This document shows, one piece after another, positions 16,915 to 26,732 of a stretch of 64,000 nucleotides of DNA. The stretch is from Zoogloea sp. LCSB751 (GTDB lineage: Bacteria > Pseudomonadota > Gammaproteobacteria > Burkholderiales > Rhodocyclaceae). A program made the position numbers and the translations under genes. The first letter of the stretch is position 1. Each line of letters begins with the position of its first letter. The notes under the pieces are model-generated. The model did no database searches. It worked only from the letters and a program-made list of their open reading frames with translations, and was not told where the DNA came from. The DNA lies in the NCBI RefSeq assembly GCF_002028455.1, contig NZ_MWUM01000001.1, positions 248,001-312,000 of the forward strand. The letters are read 5' to 3'.

Positions 16915-17691
16915 TTACTGGTTCTTGAATTCCGGCTTGCGCTTCTCGACGAAGGCGGCCATGCCTTCCTTCTGGTCGTCCAGCGCGAAGGCGGAATGGA
17001 AGACGCGGCGTTCGAACAGCAGGCCTTCGTTGAGGCTGCTCTCGAAGGCGCGGTTTACCGATTCCTTGATCATCATGACCACCGGCAGGGAGTAGCCGGC
17101 GATGGTCTCGGCCGCCTTGAGGGCTTCGTCCAGCAGCTGGTCGGCGGGGATCACGCGGGCGACGAGGCCGGACTTCTCGGCTTCGGCGGCGTCCATCATG
17201 CGGGCGGTCAGACACAGGTCCATGGCCTTGCCCTTGCCGACGGCGCGGGGCAGGCGCTGGGTGCCGCCAGCGCCGGGCAGGATGCCCAGCTTGACTTCGG
17301 GCTGGCCGAACTTGGCGGTGTCGGCGGCGAAGATCATGTCGCAGCTCATCGCCAGTTCGCAGCCGCCGCCGAGGGCGAAGCCGGCCACCGCGGCGATGAT
17401 CGGCTTGCGGCAGGTCTTCACGCGTTCCCAGTTGCGGGTGATGTAGTCGCCCTTGTAGGCGTCCATGTAGCTGAAGTTGGCCATCATCGTGATGTCGGCG
17501 CCGGCCGCGAAGGCCTTTTCGGAGCCGGTGATGACGACACAGCCGATGTTCTCGTCGGCTTCGAAGCCGTTGAGGGCCACGCCCAGTTCGTCCACCAGCG
17601 CGTCATTGAGGGCGTTGAGGGCCTTCGGACGGTTGAGGGTGATCAGGCCGACCTTGCCACGGGTCTCGACGAGAATGTTCTGATATTCCAC
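16915..17691 (-). CDS. Enoyl-CoA hydratase
   Basis: Crotonase of 258 residues that adds water to trans-2-enoyl-CoA. The oxyanion-hole segments AAGADITMM and [12 protein letters not shown] are present. The two catalytic glutamates are E112 (in GGCELAM) and E132 (in [18 protein letters not shown]), as in rat mitochondrial-type hydratase. The start is a GTG at 17691, chosen because AGGAGA lies seven bases upstream and the protein then begins with the family-typical EYQNILVE. It is the last gene of the minus-strand acyl-CoA cluster, 26 bases after the racemase gene. Confidence 0.93.
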   Translation of the reverse strand: MEYQNILVETRGKVGLITLNRPKALNALNDALVDELGVALNGFEADENIGCVVITGSEKAFAAGADITMMANFSYMDAYKGDYITRNWERVKTCRKPIIAAVAGFALGGGCELAMSCDMIFAADTAKFGQPEVKLGILPGAGGTQRLPRAVGKGKAMDLCLTARMMDAAEAEKSGLVARVIPADQLLDEALKAAETIAGYSLPVVMMIKESVNRAFESSLNEGLLFERRVFHSAFALDDQKEGMAAFVEKRKPEFKNQ

Positions 17692-17717
17692 TTGGTTCTC
17701 CTGTTGTCGCTGTTTTA

Positions 17718-18863
17718 TTAGAGTGCCCCCGCCGTGCGCAGCCCGTCGATCTCCGCCGGGGTGAAACCCCAGTCGGCGAGCACGTCCTCGCCGGCGCCAT
17801 CGACGACCGGCGGACGGGGCTGCGCGGGAATGCTGCGGCTGAAGCGTGGGGCCGGGGCCGGCTGCACGACGCCGCCGACCTCGATGAAGGTGCCGCGAGC
17901 CCGATTGTGCGGGTGTTCGGGCGCTTCGTCCATGTCCAGAACGGGCGCCACGCAGGCATCGCTGCCTTCCAGCAGCGCGCACCAGGCGTCGCGGCTGCGG
18001 GTTTGGAGGTGGGTGGCGAGGCGCGTCTTGAGCTCCGGCCAGCGGCTGCGCTCCCATTGCTGGCTGAAGTCCGGGTCGTCGATGCCGGCCTTGTGCAGGA
18101 ACAGCGCGTAGAACTGGGGTTCGATGGGGCCGATGGAAATGTACTTGCCGTCGGCACAGCGGTAGGTGTCGTAGAAGGGCGCGCCACCGTCGAGCAGGTT
18201 GGTGCCGCGTGCTTGCGACCACTGGCCCATGGCTTTCAGCGTGTACATCATGCTCATCAGCAGCGCCGAGCCGTCGGTCATCGCGGCGTCCACCACCTGA
18301 CCGTGGCCGGAGCTGCGCGCTTCGGTCAACGCCGCCAGCACACCCACGACCAGCAGCATTGCGCCGCCGCCGCAGTCGGCCACCAGGTTCAGCGGCACCA
18401 CCGGCTTGCCGCCGGCCTCGCCGATGGCATGCAGCGCGCCGGACAGGGACAGGTAGTTGATGTCGTGGCCGGCGCTCTGGGACAGGGGGCCGTACTGGCC
18501 CCAGCCGGTCATGCGGCCATAGACGAGGCGCGGATTGGCGGCCAGGCTCTCGTCGGGGCCGAGGCCGAGGCGCTCCATCACGCCGGGGCGGAAGCCCTCG
18601 ATCAGGATGTCGGCGCCAGCAACCAGGCGCCGCGCGGCGTCCAGGCCCTCGGCCTTCTTGAGGTCGAGGCGCACGACGCGACGGCTGCGGTTGAGGATGT
18701 CCAGCTTGGGATCGAAGATCTCGAAGCCGGGCTTGGCGTTGGGGGGCGGTTTGCGTTCGATGCGCACCACCTCGGCGCCGAGGTCGGCGAGGATCATGGC
18801 GCCCATCGGGGCGGGGCCGAGGGCGGCGAATTCGACGATTTTCACGCCGTGGAGTGGGCCCAT
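17718..18863 (-). CDS. Alpha-methylacyl-CoA racemase (CaiB/BaiF family)
   Basis: Protein of 381 residues from the ATG at 18863, preceded by GGAGGAGA. It belongs to the class III CoA-transferase fold. The racemase signature [12 protein letters not shown] supplies catalytic H133, and [13 protein letters not shown] supplies D163, matching the His/Asp pair described for mycobacterial MCR. It should interconvert (R)- and (S)-2-methylacyl-CoA. In this cluster a racemase would let both stereoisomers of a 2-methyl-branched acyl-CoA reach the stereospecific dehydrogenase. A 410-base repeat-filled gap separates it from the acyl-CoA dehydrogenase gene. Confidence 0.88.
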   Translation of the reverse strand: MGPLHGVKIVEFAALGPAPMGAMILADLGAEVVRIERKPPPNAKPGFEIFDPKLDILNRSRRVVRLDLKKAEGLDAARRLVAGADILIEGFRPGVMERLGLGPDESLAANPRLVYGRMTGWGQYGPLSQSAGHDINYLSLSGALHAIGEAGGKPVVPLNLVADCGGGAMLLVVGVLAALTEARSSGHGQVVDAAMTDGSALLMSMMYTLKAMGQWSQARGTNLLDGGAPFYDTYRCADGKYISIGPIEPQFYALFLHKAGIDDPDFSQQWERSRWPELKTRLATHLQTRSRDAWCALLEGSDACVAPVLDMDEAPEHPHNRARGTFIEVGGVVQPAPAPRFSRSIPAQPRPPVVDGAGEDVLADWGFTPAEIDGLRTAGAL

Positions 18864-18951
18864 GGTGTTCTCCTCCGTGAGGTGTTCTTTTGTCGAGGCT
18901 GGATCTGGTGGTGGGGGCACTCCTGAGGGGCGCTACGCCTGCTCCCCGTGG

Positions 18952-19010
18952 GGGCGAATTCATTCGCCCACCGCTGGTGGATTGACCTCCGAGGGCGAAT
19001 GAATTCGCCC
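18952..19010. repeat. Pair of REP-like palindromes
   Basis: Two 18-bp palindromes, GGGCGAATTCATTCGCCC (18952-18969) and GGGCGAATGAATTCGCCC (18993-19010), differ only in the central dinucleotide (TC/GA). They therefore face each other across a 23-base spacer. This is the geometry of a BIME, the paired form of repetitive extragenic palindromes. No REP-associated transposase gene is in the window. Confidence 0.8.
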
Positions 19011-19247
19011 CCACAGGTTCAAGCCCCCACAGGTTCAAGCCCCCACAGGTTCAAGCCCCCACAGGTTCAAGCCCCCACAGGTTCAAGCCCCCACAGGTTC
19101 AAGCCCCCACAGGTTCAAGCCCCCACAGGTTCAAGCCCCCACAGGTTCAAGCCCCCACAGGTTCAAGCCCCCACAGGTTCAAGCCCCCACAGGTTCAAGC
19201 CCCCACAGGTTCAAGCCCCCACAGGTTCAAGCCCCCACAGGTTCAAG
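19008..19247 (+). repeat. 16-bp minisatellite, 15 copies
   Basis: The unit CCCCCACAGGTTCAAG is repeated 15 times head to tail with no differences seen. The array starts inside the last bases of the second REP palindrome. On the minus strand the unit reads CTTGAACCTGTGGGGG and runs straight into the REP, so it appears to be an expansion of the REP's own flank. Sixteen is not a multiple of three, so the array is not protein-coding. With the REP pair it fills the 18864-19273 gap between the racemase and dehydrogenase genes. Confidence 0.95.
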
Positions 19248-19273
19248 CCTTCGCAGGGGGATGGAAGCCGGCC

Positions 19274-20410
19274 TTACTCGGCGGCGATGCTGCGGCCGAT
19301 GACCAGGCGCTGAATGTCGTTGGCACCTTCGTAGATCTGGCAGATGCGCACATCGCGGTAGATGCGCTCGACCGGGAAGTCGCTGGTGTAGCCGACGCCG
19401 CCGTGGATCTGGATGGCGTCGGAGGCGATCTTCTCGGCGGCTTCGGAGGCGAACATCTTGGCCATCGAGGCTTCCTTCAGGCAGGGCTTGCCGGCGTCCT
19501 TCAACTGGGCGGCACGCCACACCATCAGGCGGGCAGCGTCGAGCAGGGTGTTCATGTCGGCCAGCTTGAAGTTGACTGCCTGGTGCTCGATGATCGGCAC
19601 GCCGAAGGTGACGCGCTCCTTGGCGTAGCGAATGGCGGCCTCGAAGGCGGCGCGGGCCATGCCGATGCTCTGGGCGGCGATGCCGATGCGGCCGGCTTCC
19701 AGGTTCGAAAGGGCGATCTTGTAGCCTTCGCCTTCCTTGCCGAGCAGGGCGCTGGCCGGCACGCGGCAGTCCTCGAGGATGATCTGCACGGTGTCGGAGG
19801 CGTGCTGGCCCATCTTGTCTTCGGTACGGCCGACGATGAAGCCCGGCGTGGCGGTGGGCACCAGGAAGCAGGAGATGCCCTTCTTGCCGGCGGCCTTGTC
19901 GGTGACGGCGAAGACGATGGCCATGTGGGCATGCTTGCCGGTGGTGATGAACTGCTTGACGCCGTTCAGCACGAAGTGGTCGCCGTCACGGTCGGCGCGG
20001 GTGGTGATGGCCGCCGCGTCGGAGCCGGTGTGGGGCTCGGTGAGGCAGAAGCAGCCCAGCTTTTCGCCGCGGGCGAGGGGCTTCAGCCATTCTTCCTTCT
20101 GGGCGTCGGTGCCGTACTTCTGGGTGATGCCGCAGGCCAGGGAGTTCTGCACCGAGACGATGGTGGAGGTCGCGCCGTCACCGGCGGCAATCTCTTCCAG
20201 CGTCAGGACCAGGCTCATGTAGTCCATGCCGGCGCCGCCCCACTCCTCGGGCACCACCATGCCCATGGCGCCGAGTTCGCCGAGTTCCTTGAGGGCCTGG
20301 GCGGGGAAGGTGTGGCTCTTGTCCCATTCGGCGGCGAAGGGGGCGAGGCGCTCCTGCGCGAAGGCGCGCATGGAGTCGCGGATCATTTCCTGTTCTTGGG
20401 TGAGGATCAT
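19274..20410 (-). CDS. Acyl-CoA dehydrogenase
   Basis: FAD enzyme of 378 residues that introduces the alpha-beta double bond into an acyl-CoA and passes electrons to ETF. FAD-binding motifs CFCLTEPHTGSDAA and FITTGKHAHM are present. The C-terminal segment YEGANDIQRLVIGR carries the catalytic base Glu expected for short- or branched-chain enzymes. The ATG at 20410 (MILTQEQEMIRDSMRAF) fits the family start. Neighbouring genes (a methylacyl racemase and an HSD10-type dehydrogenase) suggest a short or 2-methyl-branched substrate, but chain length cannot be fixed from sequence alone. Confidence 0.92.
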   Translation of the reverse strand: MILTQEQEMIRDSMRAFAQERLAPFAAEWDKSHTFPAQALKELGELGAMGMVVPEEWGGAGMDYMSLVLTLEEIAAGDGATSTIVSVQNSLACGITQKYGTDAQKEEWLKPLARGEKLGCFCLTEPHTGSDAAAITTRADRDGDHFVLNGVKQFITTGKHAHMAIVFAVTDKAAGKKGISCFLVPTATPGFIVGRTEDKMGQHASDTVQIILEDCRVPASALLGKEGEGYKIALSNLEAGRIGIAAQSIGMARAAFEAAIRYAKERVTFGVPIIEHQAVNFKLADMNTLLDAARLMVWRAAQLKDAGKPCLKEASMAKMFASEAAEKIASDAIQIHGGVGYTSDFPVERIYRDVRICQIYEGANDIQRLVIGRSIAAE

Positions 20411-20426
20411 CGTGAGTGTCCTTTCC

Positions 20427-21614
20427 TTAGAGCATCTCGACGGCCAGGGCGGTCGCTTCGCCGCCGCCGATACACAGGCTGGCAATGCCGCGCTTGCCGC
20501 CGGTCTTCTTGAGGGCGCCGAGCAGGGTGGCGATGATGCGGGCGCCGGACGCGCCGATGGGGTGGCCGAGGGCGCAGGCGCCGCCGTGGATGTTGACCTT
20601 GGCGTGGTCCAGCTTGAGGTCGTGGATGGCGGCCATGGTGACGACGGCGAAGGCTTCGTTGATCTCCCACAGGTCCACGTCGGCGGTGGTCCAGCCGGTC
20701 TTGGCGAGCAGCTTCTGCATGGCGCCGACCGGGGCGGTGGCGAACAGGTTCGGCTGGTGGGCGTGGGTGCTGTGGCCGACGATCTTGGCGATCGGCTTGA
20801 GGCCCTTGGCGGCGGCGGTGGAGGCGCGCATCAGCACCAGCGCGGCGGCGCCGTCGGAGATGGAGCTGGAGTTGGCCGGGGTCACGGTGCCGTCCTTGCG
20901 GAAAGCCGGCTTCAGGCTGGGGATCTTGTCGATGTTGGCCTTCGGCGGCTGCTCGTCGCTGGTGATGGTCACGTCGCCCTTGCGGCCGGCAACGGTGACG
21001 GGGGTGATTTCCCACTCGAAGGAGCCGTCCTTGATGGCGGCCTGGGCGCGGGTCGTCGAGGCGATGGCGTAGGCGTCCTGTGCTTCGCGGGTGAAACCGT
21101 AGTTGCCGGCGCAGTCTTCGGCGAAGGTGCCCATCAGGCGGCCCTTCTCGTAGGCGTCTTCAAGGCCGTCGAGGAACATGTGGTCCATCACCTGGCCGTG
21201 GCCGAGGCGGTAGCCGCCGCGGGCCTTGGGCAGCAGGTAGGGGGCGTTGGTCATGGATTCCATGCCGCCGGCGATCATCACCTCGTTGGTGCCGGCCAGC
21301 AGCAGGTCGTGGGCGAGCATGGTGGCCTTCATGCCGGAACCGCACATCTTGTTGACGGTGGTACAGCCGGTGGACAGCGGCAGCCCGGCACCCAGCGCAG
21401 CCTGGCGGGCCGGCGCCTGGCCCTGGCCGGCGGGCAGCACACAGCCGAAGATCACTTCTTCGACGGCTTCGGCGGAGATGCCGGCGCGCTCGACGGCGGC
21501 CTTGATGGCTGCGCTGCCGAGTTGGGCGGCGGTGAGGCTGGCGAAGTCGCCCTGGAAGCCACCCATCGGGGTACGGGCGGCGGAGACGATGACGACGGGA
21601 TCGTTGGTGCTCAT
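20427..21614 (-). CDS. Acetyl-CoA C-acyltransferase (thiolase)
   Basis: Protein of 395 residues. The nucleophilic C91 lies in TTVNKMCGSGMKA, with INEAFAVV, the catalytic His in ALGHPIGASGAR and the second cysteine in LCIGGGEA, so the active site is complete. It is of the acetoacetyl-CoA/2-methylacetoacetyl-CoA thiolase type. Here it would cleave the 3-ketoacyl-CoA made by the SDR gene immediately upstream into acetyl-CoA and a shorter acyl-CoA (propionyl-CoA if the substrate is methyl-branched). It lies 50 bases after the SDR gene and 16 bases before the dehydrogenase gene. Confidence 0.93.
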   Translation of the reverse strand: MSTNDPVVIVSAARTPMGGFQGDFASLTAAQLGSAAIKAAVERAGISAEAVEEVIFGCVLPAGQGQAPARQAALGAGLPLSTGCTTVNKMCGSGMKATMLAHDLLLAGTNEVMIAGGMESMTNAPYLLPKARGGYRLGHGQVMDHMFLDGLEDAYEKGRLMGTFAEDCAGNYGFTREAQDAYAIASTTRAQAAIKDGSFEWEITPVTVAGRKGDVTITSDEQPPKANIDKIPSLKPAFRKDGTVTPANSSSISDGAAALVLMRASTAAAKGLKPIAKIVGHSTHAHQPNLFATAPVGAMQKLLAKTGWTTADVDLWEINEAFAVVTMAAIHDLKLDHAKVNIHGGACALGHPIGASGARIIATLLGALKKTGGKRGIASLCIGGGEATALAVEML

Positions 21615-21664
21615 GGTGGAATCTTTCTGAATTCGGTGGAGGCTGTTACGTCGCGGGGGCCGGC

Positions 21665-22429
21665 TTACTTGGCGGCCATGCGGATGGCGCCGTCTAGGCG
21701 GATCACTTCGCCGTTCAGGTAGCTGTTGCTGAAGATGTGTTCCACCAGCGCGGCGTACTCGGCCGGCTTGCCCATGCGGGAGGGGAAAGGAACCATCTTG
21801 CCGAGGGCTTCCTGCACTTCGGCGGGCATGCCCAGCAGCATCGGGGTTTCCATTATGCCGGGGGCGATGGTCATCACGCGGATGCCGGTGCGGGACAGCT
21901 CGCGGGCGATCGGCAGGGTCATGGCGACCACGCCGCCCTTGGAAGCGGCGTAGGCGGCCTGGCCGAGCTGGCCGTCGAAAGCGGCCACCGAGGCGGTGCT
22001 GACGATCACGCCGCGCTCGCCGCCGGCGTTGGGTTCGTTCTTGCTCATGATCTCCGCGGCCAGGCGGGTCATGTTGAAGGTGCCGATCAGGTTGATGTTG
22101 ATGGTGCGGGCGAAGGACTCCAGCTTGTGGGCGCCTTCCTTGCCGACGACCTTCTCGGCCGGGGCGATGCCGGCACAGTTGACCAGGCCGCGCAGGGTGC
22201 CCAGCTCGACGGCGGCGGCGAAGGCGGCCTTGGCGCTGTCCTCGCCGGTCACGTCGGTGGCGACGAAGCGGGCGTTGGCGCCCAGAGCCTTGGCGTGGGC
22301 TTCGCCGGCGTCCTTGTTCACGTCGGCCAGCACGACCTTGCCGCCCTTGGCGACGATCATCTGCGCCGTCGCAGCACCCAGGCCCGAGCCGCCGCCGGTC
22401 ACCACGAATACGTTGTTCTGGATTTCCAT
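21665..22429 (-). CDS. 3-hydroxyacyl-CoA dehydrogenase, HSD10-type SDR
   Basis: Short-chain dehydrogenase of 254 residues. NAD-binding [12 protein letters not shown] (11-22), NCAGIAP, catalytic S147 in STASVAAF and Y160-x-x-x-K164 in YAASKGG. The sequence around the active site ([22 protein letters not shown], here in two parts) is close to the HSD10/type II 3-hydroxyacyl-CoA dehydrogenases that oxidise 2-methyl-3-hydroxybutyryl-CoA in isoleucine breakdown. It is the first gene of the minus-strand cluster. A 250-base gap that must contain the promoter separates it from the divergent AraC-type regulator. Confidence 0.9.
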   Translation of the reverse strand: MEIQNNVFVVTGGGSGLGAATAQMIVAKGGKVVLADVNKDAGEAHAKALGANARFVATDVTGEDSAKAAFAAAVELGTLRGLVNCAGIAPAEKVVGKEGAHKLESFARTININLIGTFNMTRLAAEIMSKNEPNAGGERGVIVSTASVAAFDGQLGQAAYAASKGGVVAMTLPIARELSRTGIRVMTIAPGIMETPMLLGMPAEVQEALGKMVPFPSRMGKPAEYAALVEHIFSNSYLNGEVIRLDGAIRMAAK

Positions 22430-22679
22430 CTATCTCTCTCCTCGTTGCTGTCGGCTGAAGGGTCCGCCGGGGCGGACACGATGTGGGGCGCAGTCTAGGC
22501 ACAAGCCCCGCCGGCTTCCATGCCTAAAACGCTCAATGTGGATGATAGAATTTGCCACATCGAAGGGGCGCAAAGCCCCGTGTGGCGCGGCGAGGCGCGG
22601 TTCCGGCAACCCGTCGGCGGCGTGCTTCCGGGCCTGCGTCCCGCCCCCTTTCCTTGTTCCTGTTTCCGGCCGGATTTCC

Positions 22680-23702
22680 ATGAGCGAACCCACGTCCGAC
22701 AAGGGCACGATCTCCATCGGCTTCGTCCATGAGGCGCTGGTGGAAGTTCGCGCGCGCGGCATCGACGCGGACGCGCTGCTGAACCAGGCCGGCATCTCGC
22801 CGGAGCTTCTCAACGCGCCGCAGGCGCGGGTGTCGTCGGAGCACTTCGCGGTGCTGTGGCACCTCATCGCCCAGGCGCTGGACGACGAGTTCTTCGGCAT
22901 GGATTCCCACCGCATGAAGGCCGGCAGCTTTACGCTGCTGTGCCACAGCGTGATCCACTGCGACACGCTCGAACGGGCGCTGCGCCGGGCGTTGCGCTTC
23001 TTCCGCCTGCTCCTCGACGACCTGGAGGGCGTGCTGGTGCGTGACGGTGAGACTGCCCGCGTCGAGATCATCGACCGCCTGGCCGAGCCGCGGCGGGCCT
23101 TCGCCTACGGCACCTTCCTGATCATCCTGCATGGCCTGGCCTGCTGGCTGATCGGGCGGCGCATCCCGCTGGGCTACGCGCGCTTTCGCTGTGATGAACC
23201 GGATTTCAGTGCGGAGTGGCGGGTCTTGTTCTCGCCGGACCTGGGTTTCGGCGGAGCGACAACCGAGATTGCCTTCCCGGCCGAATTCCTCGACATGCCC
23301 AATGTGCAGAGCGAGCGTACGATGAAGCTGTTTCTGCGCAGCGCGCCAGCCAACTTCCTGGTCAAGTACCGCAACAGCGAAGGGCTGGTGGCGCGCATCC
23401 GGCGACGCCTGCGGCGGATGCCGCCGGATGCATGGCCGGATTTCGAGACCCTGGCCCAGCAGCTGCATTTCTCGGTGTCCACGCTGCGCCGGCACCTGCT
23501 CGACGAAGGCCAGTCCTACCAGTCGATCAAGGACGACCTGCGTCTCGACCTGGCCATCAGCCAGCTCAGCCATTCGGACAAATCAGTGCTCGACATCGCG
23601 CTGGAGTTGGGCTTTGCCGAGGCCAGCGCGTTTCACCGGGCGTTCAAGAAGTGGACCGGCGCACGGCCGGGCGAATACCGGCGCGCCCTCGCCGGACACT
23701 AG
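22680..23702 (+). CDS. AraC-family transcriptional regulator
   Basis: Protein of 340 residues. The N-terminal two thirds match the AraC-type arabinose-binding-like domain seen in regulators of hydrophobic-ligand catabolism (OruR/ArgR-like; RVSSEHFAVLWHLIAQALDDEFFG). The C-terminus has two helix-turn-helix motifs: FETLAQQLHFSVSTLRRHLLDEG and SVLDIALELGFAEASAFHRAFKKWTGARPGEYR. It is divergent from the acyl-CoA cluster and is the likely regulator of it. In the shared gap a TGTGG...CCACA dyad (about 22539-22561) and a GTCCGCC...GGCGGAC-like hairpin (about 22461-22478) are possible control elements. Confidence 0.9.
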   Translation: MSEPTSDKGTISIGFVHEALVEVRARGIDADALLNQAGISPELLNAPQARVSSEHFAVLWHLIAQALDDEFFGMDSHRMKAGSFTLLCHSVIHCDTLERALRRALRFFRLLLDDLEGVLVRDGETARVEIIDRLAEPRRAFAYGTFLIILHGLACWLIGRRIPLGYARFRCDEPDFSAEWRVLFSPDLGFGGATTEIAFPAEFLDMPNVQSERTMKLFLRSAPANFLVKYRNSEGLVARIRRRLRRMPPDAWPDFETLAQQLHFSVSTLRRHLLDEGQSYQSIKDDLRLDLAISQLSHSDKSVLDIALELGFAEASAFHRAFKKWTGARPGEYRRALAGH

Positions 23703-23718
23703 CGAAAGAGAGCACCCC

Positions 23719-26646
23719 ATGGCCGCCGAAACCCCATCCAGCAGGTCGGCGCACCATTTCCGCTGGCCGCTGCACATCCATATTTCGACGTTGTTCTTCG
23801 TACTGGTGCTGCTCGCCGGCGGCAGCATCGCCTGGCTGTCCTACACGCGCAGCGCGGACATGCTGGAGCGGGCGGCCGGCGACCTGATGGGGCGTATCTC
23901 GCGTCAGACGGTGGTCGACACCGAGAGCCTGTTGCAGCCGGTCAATGCCAGCCTGCGCCTGCTGGCGCTGCAGCCGCTGGTGCGGGCCGGCACGCTGGCC
24001 GAGCGGCGCGAAAGCCTGGCTGTCCTGCGCGAGGCGCTGCTGGCGACGCCGGCGGTGAGTTCCTTCTACGTGGGCTACGCCACCGGCGACTTCTTCTTGC
24101 TGATGCGCTTCACCAGCGACGAGGATCGGCGCCTGCTCGGCGCACCACCGCGGGCCGCCTACGTGATCCAGAGCATCGCCGGCCAGGACGGGGGCTTCAT
24201 CTTCCTTGACGACGAACTGGCCGAGCTGAAGCTGCGGGAGCGCCCTGACTACCCGAGCAGCTACGATCCGCGCCGGCGTGGCTGGTACTCGCAGGCCATG
24301 GGCAGTCGCGACTCGGTGCTGACTGCGCCCTATCTGTTTGCGGCGACGGGCAAGCTCGGTGTGACCCTGGCCCGGCGTGCCGAGTCGGGCCGCGCAGTGG
24401 TGGGGGCCGACATCCGCCTGTCCACCCTCGATGACAGCCTGCGCCGCCAGCGCATCACGCCGGGTTCGCACCTGGTGCTGTTCGACGAGGACAGGCGGGT
24501 GGTCGCCTATTCAGAGCCCGGCTGGCAACCTCGCGCCGTTGGCGGTTCGGTCGAGCGACCATTGTTGGCTGCCCTGGACGGTGGTGGCCTGGCCGGGCTG
24601 GTTGGGCAGATGCCAGCCCTTGAGCATTCCGGCGACCTGCCGTTGACGGCCTTTAAATCGGGTGGGCGTAGCTGGCACGGTGCGGTGGCACGTCTGTCCC
24701 TGCAGGGTGGTCGTCCGGTGTTTCTCGGCGTGGCGATTCCCGACGAGGAACTGCTCACCGAGGCGCGGGCAATCCGCGACAGTTCCATCGCCGCGACCTT
24801 GCTGGTGGTGCTGCTGGCGCTACCGCTGACCTACTGGGCGGCCCGTCTCGTGGCACGGCCGATCCGCGAATTGGCGGCGGAAACGGCGGCAATCCGCCGC
24901 TTCGACTTTGCCGGAGCGGTGAAGACCCGCTCCGTGGTGCGCGAGGTGGACGAGCTGGCGGCAGACTTGGGGGCGATGAAAGGGGCCATCCGGCGCTTCC
25001 TCGATATTGCGTCGCTGATCGCCGAGGAGTCGGATTTCGATCGCCTGTTGCCGCGCCTGGTGGACGAAACGCTGGCGGTGGTCGGTGCGCGGGCCGGGGT
25101 GCTCTACCTGGCGAGGGACGGTGACGGCGGTGACGGGCTGGATGCGGTGGCCTTGCGCGGCGCTGACGGCAACAGTCTGCCGATGCCTGTGGCTCCGTCG
25201 GGCGAGGCGATGGCCGGGTTGGTGCCGGCGGGGGTGCGTTCCGCCGTCGGTGAGCTGCGCTCGGGGCACGGCACCGGGCGCAGCTGCACCGGTTTGTGCG
25301 AGGCCATCGGCGAGAGCTCGCTGGCCTATCTGGCGGTGCCACTCCTCGACCGCAAGCAGCAGCGCCTGGGCTTGCTGGTGCTGTGGTTCGCGCGGGCGCC
25401 GGACGCCGACCTGGTGCATTTCGTCGAGGCGCTGTCCGGTTCGGCGGCGGTGTCTGTCGAGACGCGTGGCCTGATCCACGCCCAGAAGCAGATGTTCGAG
25501 TCCTTCGTCCGGCTGCTGGCGGGCGCCATCGACGCCAAGAGCCCCTATACCGGCGGCCATTGCGCGCGGGTGCCGGAGCTGTCGAAGATGCTGGCGCGTG
25601 CCGCCTGCGCGGCGACCGACGGCCCGTATCGCGACTTCTGCCTCAGCGACGAGGAGTGGGAGGCGGTGCACATCGCGGCGTGGCTGCACGACTGCGGCAA
25701 GGTCACCACGCCGGAATATGTGGTAGACAAGGCCACCAAGCTGGAGACGATCTACGACCGCATTCATGAGGTGAGGATGCGCTTCGAGGTGCTCAAGCGC
25801 GACGCGGAGGTGGCTTGCTGGCGGGCCATCGCCGACGGGGCGGATGCCGTCGAGGCCCGGGCCCGGCTGGCCGGGGAGTGGGCGCAACTCGACGAGGAGT
25901 TCGCCTTCGTGGCGTCGTGCAATCAGGGCGGCGAGACGATGGCGCCGGAGCGCGTCGAGCGCTTGCGCCAGATCGCCGGGCGGACCTGGCTGCGCACCCT
26001 CGACGACCGGCTCGGCGTCTCGGAGGACGAGCGCCGCCGCAAGCCAGTCATTCCTTTGCCGGTGCAGGAGGCGCTGCTGGCCGACAAGCCCGAGCACCGC
26101 ATCGAGCGCCGGCCGGAGGAGCGCATTGCGGCGGACAACCCGTGGGGCTTCCGCATGGCGGTGCCGGAATTGCTCTATAACCGTGGTGAGCTGGCCAACC
26201 TGTCGGTGGCCCGTGGCACCCTCACCGACGAGGACCGTTACAAGATCAACGAGCACATCGTGCAGACCATCCGGATGCTCGCCGCGCTACCCTTCCCGCG
26301 CCATCTGAAGACGGTGCCGGAATTTGCCGGCGGGCACCACGAGAAGATGGACGGCAGCGGCTATCCGCGCGGCCTGCAGCGGGACGAGATGAGCCCGGTG
26401 GCGCGGATGATCGCGATCGCCGACATCTTCGAGGCGCTGACCGCCGTGGACCGGCCCTACAAGCGCGGCAAGCGCCTGTCGGAGGCGATGGCGATCATGG
26501 CGCGCATGCGCGATGCGGCGCACATCGACGCGGAGCTGTTCGCGCTGTTCGTGCAGTCGGGGGTGTATCGGGATTACGCGCTGCGCTTCATGCAGCCGGA
26601 GTGCATCGACGAGGTCGACGAGCGAGCATTGCTCGCGCAGGGGTGA
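23719..26646 (+). CDS. Membrane HD-GYP protein with Cache, HAMP and GAF regions
   Basis: Protein of 975 residues. Membrane helix at about 20-41, a periplasmic dCache-like sensor with SSYDPRRRGWYSQAMG, second helix at about 354-374, HAMP, a GAF-like domain (about 430-580), then HD-GYP. The HD part has AAWLHDCGKVTTPEYV (HD near 657) after DAKSPYTGGHCARV, and the GYP part has GGHHEKMDGSGYPRGL (about 872-885). Active HD-GYP enzymes hydrolyse c-di-GMP to GMP. The two halves are separated by an unusually long insert of about 170 residues. The metal ligands and GYP motif are intact, so it is probably active. It follows the AraC-type gene by 16 bases. Confidence 0.88.
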   Translation: MAAETPSSRSAHHFRWPLHIHISTLFFVLVLLAGGSIAWLSYTRSADMLERAAGDLMGRISRQTVVDTESLLQPVNASLRLLALQPLVRAGTLAERRESLAVLREALLATPAVSSFYVGYATGDFFLLMRFTSDEDRRLLGAPPRAAYVIQSIAGQDGGFIFLDDELAELKLRERPDYPSSYDPRRRGWYSQAMGSRDSVLTAPYLFAATGKLGVTLARRAESGRAVVGADIRLSTLDDSLRRQRITPGSHLVLFDEDRRVVAYSEPGWQPRAVGGSVERPLLAALDGGGLAGLVGQMPALEHSGDLPLTAFKSGGRSWHGAVARLSLQGGRPVFLGVAIPDEELLTEARAIRDSSIAATLLVVLLALPLTYWAARLVARPIRELAAETAAIRRFDFAGAVKTRSVVREVDELAADLGAMKGAIRRFLDIASLIAEESDFDRLLPRLVDETLAVVGARAGVLYLARDGDGGDGLDAVALRGADGNSLPMPVAPSGEAMAGLVPAGVRSAVGELRSGHGTGRSCTGLCEAIGESSLAYLAVPLLDRKQQRLGLLVLWFARAPDADLVHFVEALSGSAAVSVETRGLIHAQKQMFESFVRLLAGAIDAKSPYTGGHCARVPELSKMLARAACAATDGPYRDFCLSDEEWEAVHIAAWLHDCGKVTTPEYVVDKATKLETIYDRIHEVRMRFEVLKRDAEVACWRAIADGADAVEARARLAGEWAQLDEEFAFVASCNQGGETMAPERVERLRQIAGRTWLRTLDDRLGVSEDERRRKPVIPLPVQEALLADKPEHRIERRPEERIAADNPWGFRMAVPELLYNRGELANLSVARGTLTDEDRYKINEHIVQTIRMLAALPFPRHLKTVPEFAGGHHEKMDGSGYPRGLQRDEMSPVARMIAIADIFEALTAVDRPYKRGKRLSEAMAIMARMRDAAHIDAELFALFVQSGVYRDYALRFMQPECIDEVDERALLAQG

Positions 26647-26732
26647 GGCGGCGGGGGAACTGCGGGGAAGGGACGGAAGACGTACCCGGCGGCGGATCGC
26701 GCCGCCGGGCGGAGGCATGCAAGGGACGAGGA

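Noticed and set aside
19008..19247. Tandem 16-bp array as a possible CRISPR
   Set aside because: There are no spacers between the units and no cas genes; it is a simple minisatellite.
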